Positions 61,434 through 64,000 of a stretch of 64,000 nucleotides of DNA are shown here, one piece after another. The stretch's first letter is position 1, and every line of letters begins with the position of its first letter. The notes under the pieces were generated by a model that saw nothing but the letters and a program-made list of their open reading frames with translations, ran no database searches and had not been told where the DNA came from. The position numbers and the translations under genes are program-made. The DNA is from an uncultured Lachnospiraceae bacterium (GTDB taxonomy: Bacteria; Bacillota; Clostridia; Lachnospirales; Lachnospiraceae): NCBI GenBank assembly GCA_903789615.1, contig CAIFEV010000006.1:1-64000 (forward strand), read 5' to 3'.

Positions 61434-63365
61434 TCAATACTTTCTTGCCTGGTCGCGATGTTCTTTGACGTCTTCTGCGGCTTCGCGGACACTTTCTTTT
61501 TCCGATGTCATTGCGATTCCGACGTTCCACCATGCATCATACCCGTCGGTCATGGTCTTCGGGATGATTTTCAGGTCAAACAGGCACGCAACGGTCTGTT
61601 TCTTGGAATCTTCAAGGGCATCTCTCAGCTCTTTCACGCTGCGGCAGGTGTAGGTCTTCATGCCGTATGCCTGGCCGATCAGTGCATAGTTGGTTCTCAC
61701 GAGATCGCCGTCCGGCTTCTTGCCTGTGAAGTAGCGGAACTCTGTTGCAAGAGAGCCGACGCCGTGCGTCATCTCCAGATTGTTGATGCAGCCGAAACCG
61801 CAGTTATCAAATACCAGGATGTTGGTCTTGACCTGATCCTGCATGATCGCGCCCAGCTCGGAGTTGAGCATCTGGAAGCCGGAGTCGCCGATCACGGTGT
61901 ACTCTTCATGATCCGGATCCGCCAGCTTTACGCCCAGCGAAGCGCCGATCTCATACCCCATGCAGGAATAAGCGTACTCAACATGATAGCCGCCTCTTCT
62001 GTCCGTTCTCCACAGACGCTGCATGTCGCTCGGAAGCGAACCGCCGGCCGTGATCATCGTGGCATCCTTGTCGATCACCTGATTCAGCGTTGCGATCGCA
62101 GCGGTCTGCGTCAGGGTCGTGTCGAACTTCTTGACAAATTCCGGAATCGTCCGCGGATCTCTCGGCTTGATTTCCGGCTCGAAGTCATCGCCCGTGTAAA
62201 CGATCGAAGCGAGACGGTCATATTCCTTGTCCCAGTCTGCTCTTGCCTTGGCAATTGCATCGCCCCACTGTGAATCATAGCTCTTTGCGCGCAGATTCTC
62301 AGCGAGCTTTTCAACCGTTGCCTTTGCGTCGCCGACAGCCTTTGTCGCATCATACTTATAGGCATGATAGCGGCTGTAGTTGATCGTCACGAACTTCACG
62401 TCCGGATTGCGGAACAGCCACTTGGAACTTGTCGTGAAATCAGAAAGACGGGATCCGACAGCAATGATACAGTCAGCCTTCTGTGCAAGGCGGTTTGATG
62501 CAGACGTACCGGTCACACCGATACCGCCCATGTTGTACGGATGGCTGGAGATGCAGGCTGACTTTCCTCCCTGTGTCTCGCCGTACGGAATGTGGAACTC
62601 CTCCGCGAACTTCTCAACCGTCTCACCGGCCTCGGAGAAACGCACGCCGCCGCCGACAATCATCATCGGGTTCTTCGATGCGGCGATAACCTCTGCGATA
62701 TCCTCGACCTCTTCCGGAACAGCAGCCGGACGATTGATACGATGCACTCTCTTGCGGAAGAAATATTCCGGATAGTCATAGCACTCGCCCTCGACATCCT
62801 GCGGAAGCGCGATGCAAACAGCGCCGCAGTCAGCCGGATCGGTGAGCACGCGCATTGCGTTTACAAGAGCCGGCATAACCTGCTCCGGTCTCTGAATGCG
62901 GTCCCAGTACCTGCAGACCGGCTTGAACGCATCATTGGTCGTCACAGCCAGACTGTAGGTCTGCTCCAGCTGCTGCAGAACCGGATCCGGCTGGCGGGAA
63001 GCGAATGTGTCACCCGGGAATACCAGAAGCGGAAGGTTGTTGGCCGTGGCAGTCGCGCAGCCGGTCACCATGTTTGCAGCGCCCGGTCCGATCGACGAGG
63101 AGCACGCGATGATCTTCTTGCGGTTATTCTGCTTGGCAAATGCTGTCGCAGCATGGCACATTCCCTGCTCGTTGCGGCCCTGGAATACCTTGAGCTGCCC
63201 CGGATCCGAGTCCAGTGCCTCACCGAGTCCGAGTGCGATTCCGTGTCCGAAGATTGTAAAAAAGCCTTCGACAAACTTTGTCGTAACACCGTCATAGCTG
63301 ACGTACTGGTTATCAAGAAATTTTACGATCGCCTGCGCCGTCGAGAGATGATATCGTTTTTCCAT
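61434..63365 (-). CDS. iolD: 3D-(3,5/4)-trihydroxycyclohexane-1,2-dione hydrolase
   Basis: IolD (643 aa) opens the inositol-derived ring to 5-deoxy-glucuronate. It is a thiamine diphosphate enzyme of the acetolactate-synthase type. The N-terminal catalytic Glu region is GRNEQGMCHAATAFAKQ. The Mg/ThDP motif GDSGFQMLN with NCGFGCIN occurs near residues 490-530. The ring-opening protein family shares YNMGGIGVTGTSASNRLA. Length is normal. A GGAGA site precedes the ATG. It lies 30 bp after iolC. Confidence 0.96.
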   Translation of the reverse strand: MEKRYHLSTAQAIVKFLDNQYVSYDGVTTKFVEGFFTIFGHGIALGLGEALDSDPGQLKVFQGRNEQGMCHAATAFAKQNNRKKIIACSSSIGPGAANMVTGCATATANNLPLLVFPGDTFASRQPDPVLQQLEQTYSLAVTTNDAFKPVCRYWDRIQRPEQVMPALVNAMRVLTDPADCGAVCIALPQDVEGECYDYPEYFFRKRVHRINRPAAVPEEVEDIAEVIAASKNPMMIVGGGVRFSEAGETVEKFAEEFHIPYGETQGGKSACISSHPYNMGGIGVTGTSASNRLAQKADCIIAVGSRLSDFTTSSKWLFRNPDVKFVTINYSRYHAYKYDATKAVGDAKATVEKLAENLRAKSYDSQWGDAIAKARADWDKEYDRLASIVYTGDDFEPEIKPRDPRTIPEFVKKFDTTLTQTAAIATLNQVIDKDATMITAGGSLPSDMQRLWRTDRRGGYHVEYAYSCMGYEIGASLGVKLADPDHEEYTVIGDSGFQMLNSELGAIMQDQVKTNILVFDNCGFGCINNLEMTHGVGSLATEFRYFTGKKPDGDLVRTNYALIGQAYGMKTYTCRSVKELRDALEDSKKQTVACLFDLKIIPKTMTDGYDAWWNVGIAMTSEKESVREAAEDVKEHRDQARKY

Positions 63366-63395
63366 ATATATATTCTCCTGTCATTTGTCACCTGC

Positions 63396-64000
63396 TCACA
63401 CGCGGGCAACCATTTCTCCGTAGAGTTTCTTTTCTTCGCTGATAAAGGCTTTCACCTGCTCTGTGTCCGGAAGGGAATCCGAACAGTTGTTGCTCCGGAC
63501 CATCATGGACGCCTCGGCGCTTCCGAACTCCAGGCAGTCCTGAAGATCCCATCCCGAGAACAGTCCGTACAGGAATCCGCTGCCATATCCGTCGCCGCCG
63601 CCGAATCCCTTTCGCGCCGTCACCGGAAACGGCCTGATGGAAAATTTCTTTCCGTCGCAGGCATACGCGGTCGAGCCCTGCATCCCGTGCTTGATGACGC
63701 AGATCTTCGCGTTCTTCTTCTGCCAGTATTCAGCGGACTCTTCGTCGGTCATCCCCTCGCAAATCAGCTTCTCCGTCAGATCAAACTCCTCGCGGGAACC
63801 CATGATGATATCCGCCTTTCCGGCAATCAGGGAATAGTAAATGGAAATCTCATCCGCGTTCTTCCAGTTGTAAGCCCGATAGTCAATATCGAAAATCAGC
63901 TTTGTTCCGACCTTCTCTGCCAGCATGGCAGCCTTGACGGCCGCTTCTCTTGACGGGCTTTCCGCCAGGGAGGTTCCGGAAATCAGGAGGGCTTTGGCAG
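63396..64000 (-). CDS. iolC: 5-dehydro-2-deoxygluconokinase (5' end cut off by window)
   Basis: The window holds the C-terminal 201 residues of a PfkB-family kinase that phosphorylates 2-deoxy-5-keto-gluconate. In frame before the first internal Met are KALLISGTSLAESPSREAAV and AAMLAEKVGTK, so the gene runs past position 64000. The catalytic PfkB motif reads FGGGDGYGSGFLYG, where many kinases have GAGD. The aspartate is kept. It is followed by iolD. Confidence 0.93.
   Translation of the reverse strand, partial: AKALLISGTSLAESPSREAAVKAAMLAEKVGTKLIFDIDYRAYNWKNADEISIYYSLIAGKADIIMGSREEFDLTEKLICEGMTDEESAEYWQKKNAKICVIKHGMQGSTAYACDGKKFSIRPFPVTARKGFGGGDGYGSGFLYGLFSGWDLQDCLEFGSAEASMMVRSNNCSDSLPDTEQVKAFISEEKKLYGEMVARV

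Noticed and set aside
61288-61533. An 81-codon minus-strand frame across the iolD-iolB gap.
   Set aside because: It has no ribosome site or family, and half of it is a shifted reading of iolD.

Overview
The window looks like chromosome of an anaerobic, moderately high-GC Clostridia bacterium, most probably Lachnospiraceae-like. The reasons are CodY, a T-box leader on ileS, the iron-sulfur two-subunit L-serine dehydratase, a FeoB-associated Cys-rich peptide, several 4Fe-4S proteins, consensus TTGACA/TATAAT promoters and strong AGGAGG ribosome sites. Coding density is high. I saw no rRNA, tRNA, CRISPR array, insertion sequence or prophage. About 55 genes are supported. This is ordinary core and metabolic DNA, with a few odd gene fusions, one decayed gene, one frameshifted gene and several informative regulatory sites.

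Layout. 1-7.4 kb (minus): comM, dprA, topA, codY, rpsB and tsf, a DNA-processing and translation block. The codY terminator contains the -35 box of the rpsB promoter. 7.4-15.8 kb (minus): ileS under a T-box leader, glgP, a HAD phosphatase, upp and a prepilin-peptidase-like membrane protein. 15.8-18.7 kb (plus): trkA-trkH potassium uptake. 18.7-21.5 kb (minus): NUDIX, lipoprotein amidase and a VanZ-type protein. 21.6-27.2 kb: a membrane protein, then the ferrous iron locus feoA, a feoA remnant, feoB and a Cys-rich peptide. Two paralogous NifX-like proteins bracket that locus.

27.3-34.2 kb (minus): a divergent plsY, metY, and a tightly overlapped thiamine-salvage operon. The operon holds an HD protein, an inositol-monophosphatase-like protein, thiD, cytX and a phosphatase fused to an unknown domain. 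34.3-35.9 kb (plus): sdaAB-sdaAA. 35.9-37.9 kb (minus): a frameshifted DUF2798-like gene coupled to a MATE exporter, behind an attenuator-like leader. 37.9-47.8 kb: a sialic-acid-lyase-like aldolase, mtnA and deoD (methylthioadenosine salvage), a GH31 glycosidase, and an operon of tcdA, a DUF362 ferredoxin protein and an orphan hypF. 47.9-53.6 kb: thiE, a large FAD/Fe-S oxidoreductase, a Sel1 protein and a HIT protein.

53.7-58.3 kb (minus): an Fe-alcohol dehydrogenase, a GH28 glycosidase without a signal peptide, a Lon-like AAA+ ATPase without a protease domain, and a flavodoxin. 58.4-64 kb (minus): the end of a myo-inositol catabolic operon (iolC cut by the window edge, iolD, iolB, Fe-alcohol dehydrogenase, iolJ-type aldolase) closed by a clear terminator. 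Many long reading frames antisense to ileS, glgP, GH28, iolD and others are mirrors of codon bias and are not annotated. I found no convincingly new defence or mobile system. The best leads are the unusual AAA+ protein, the thiamine-operon phosphatase fusion, the MATE leader and frameshift, and the NifX pair around feo.
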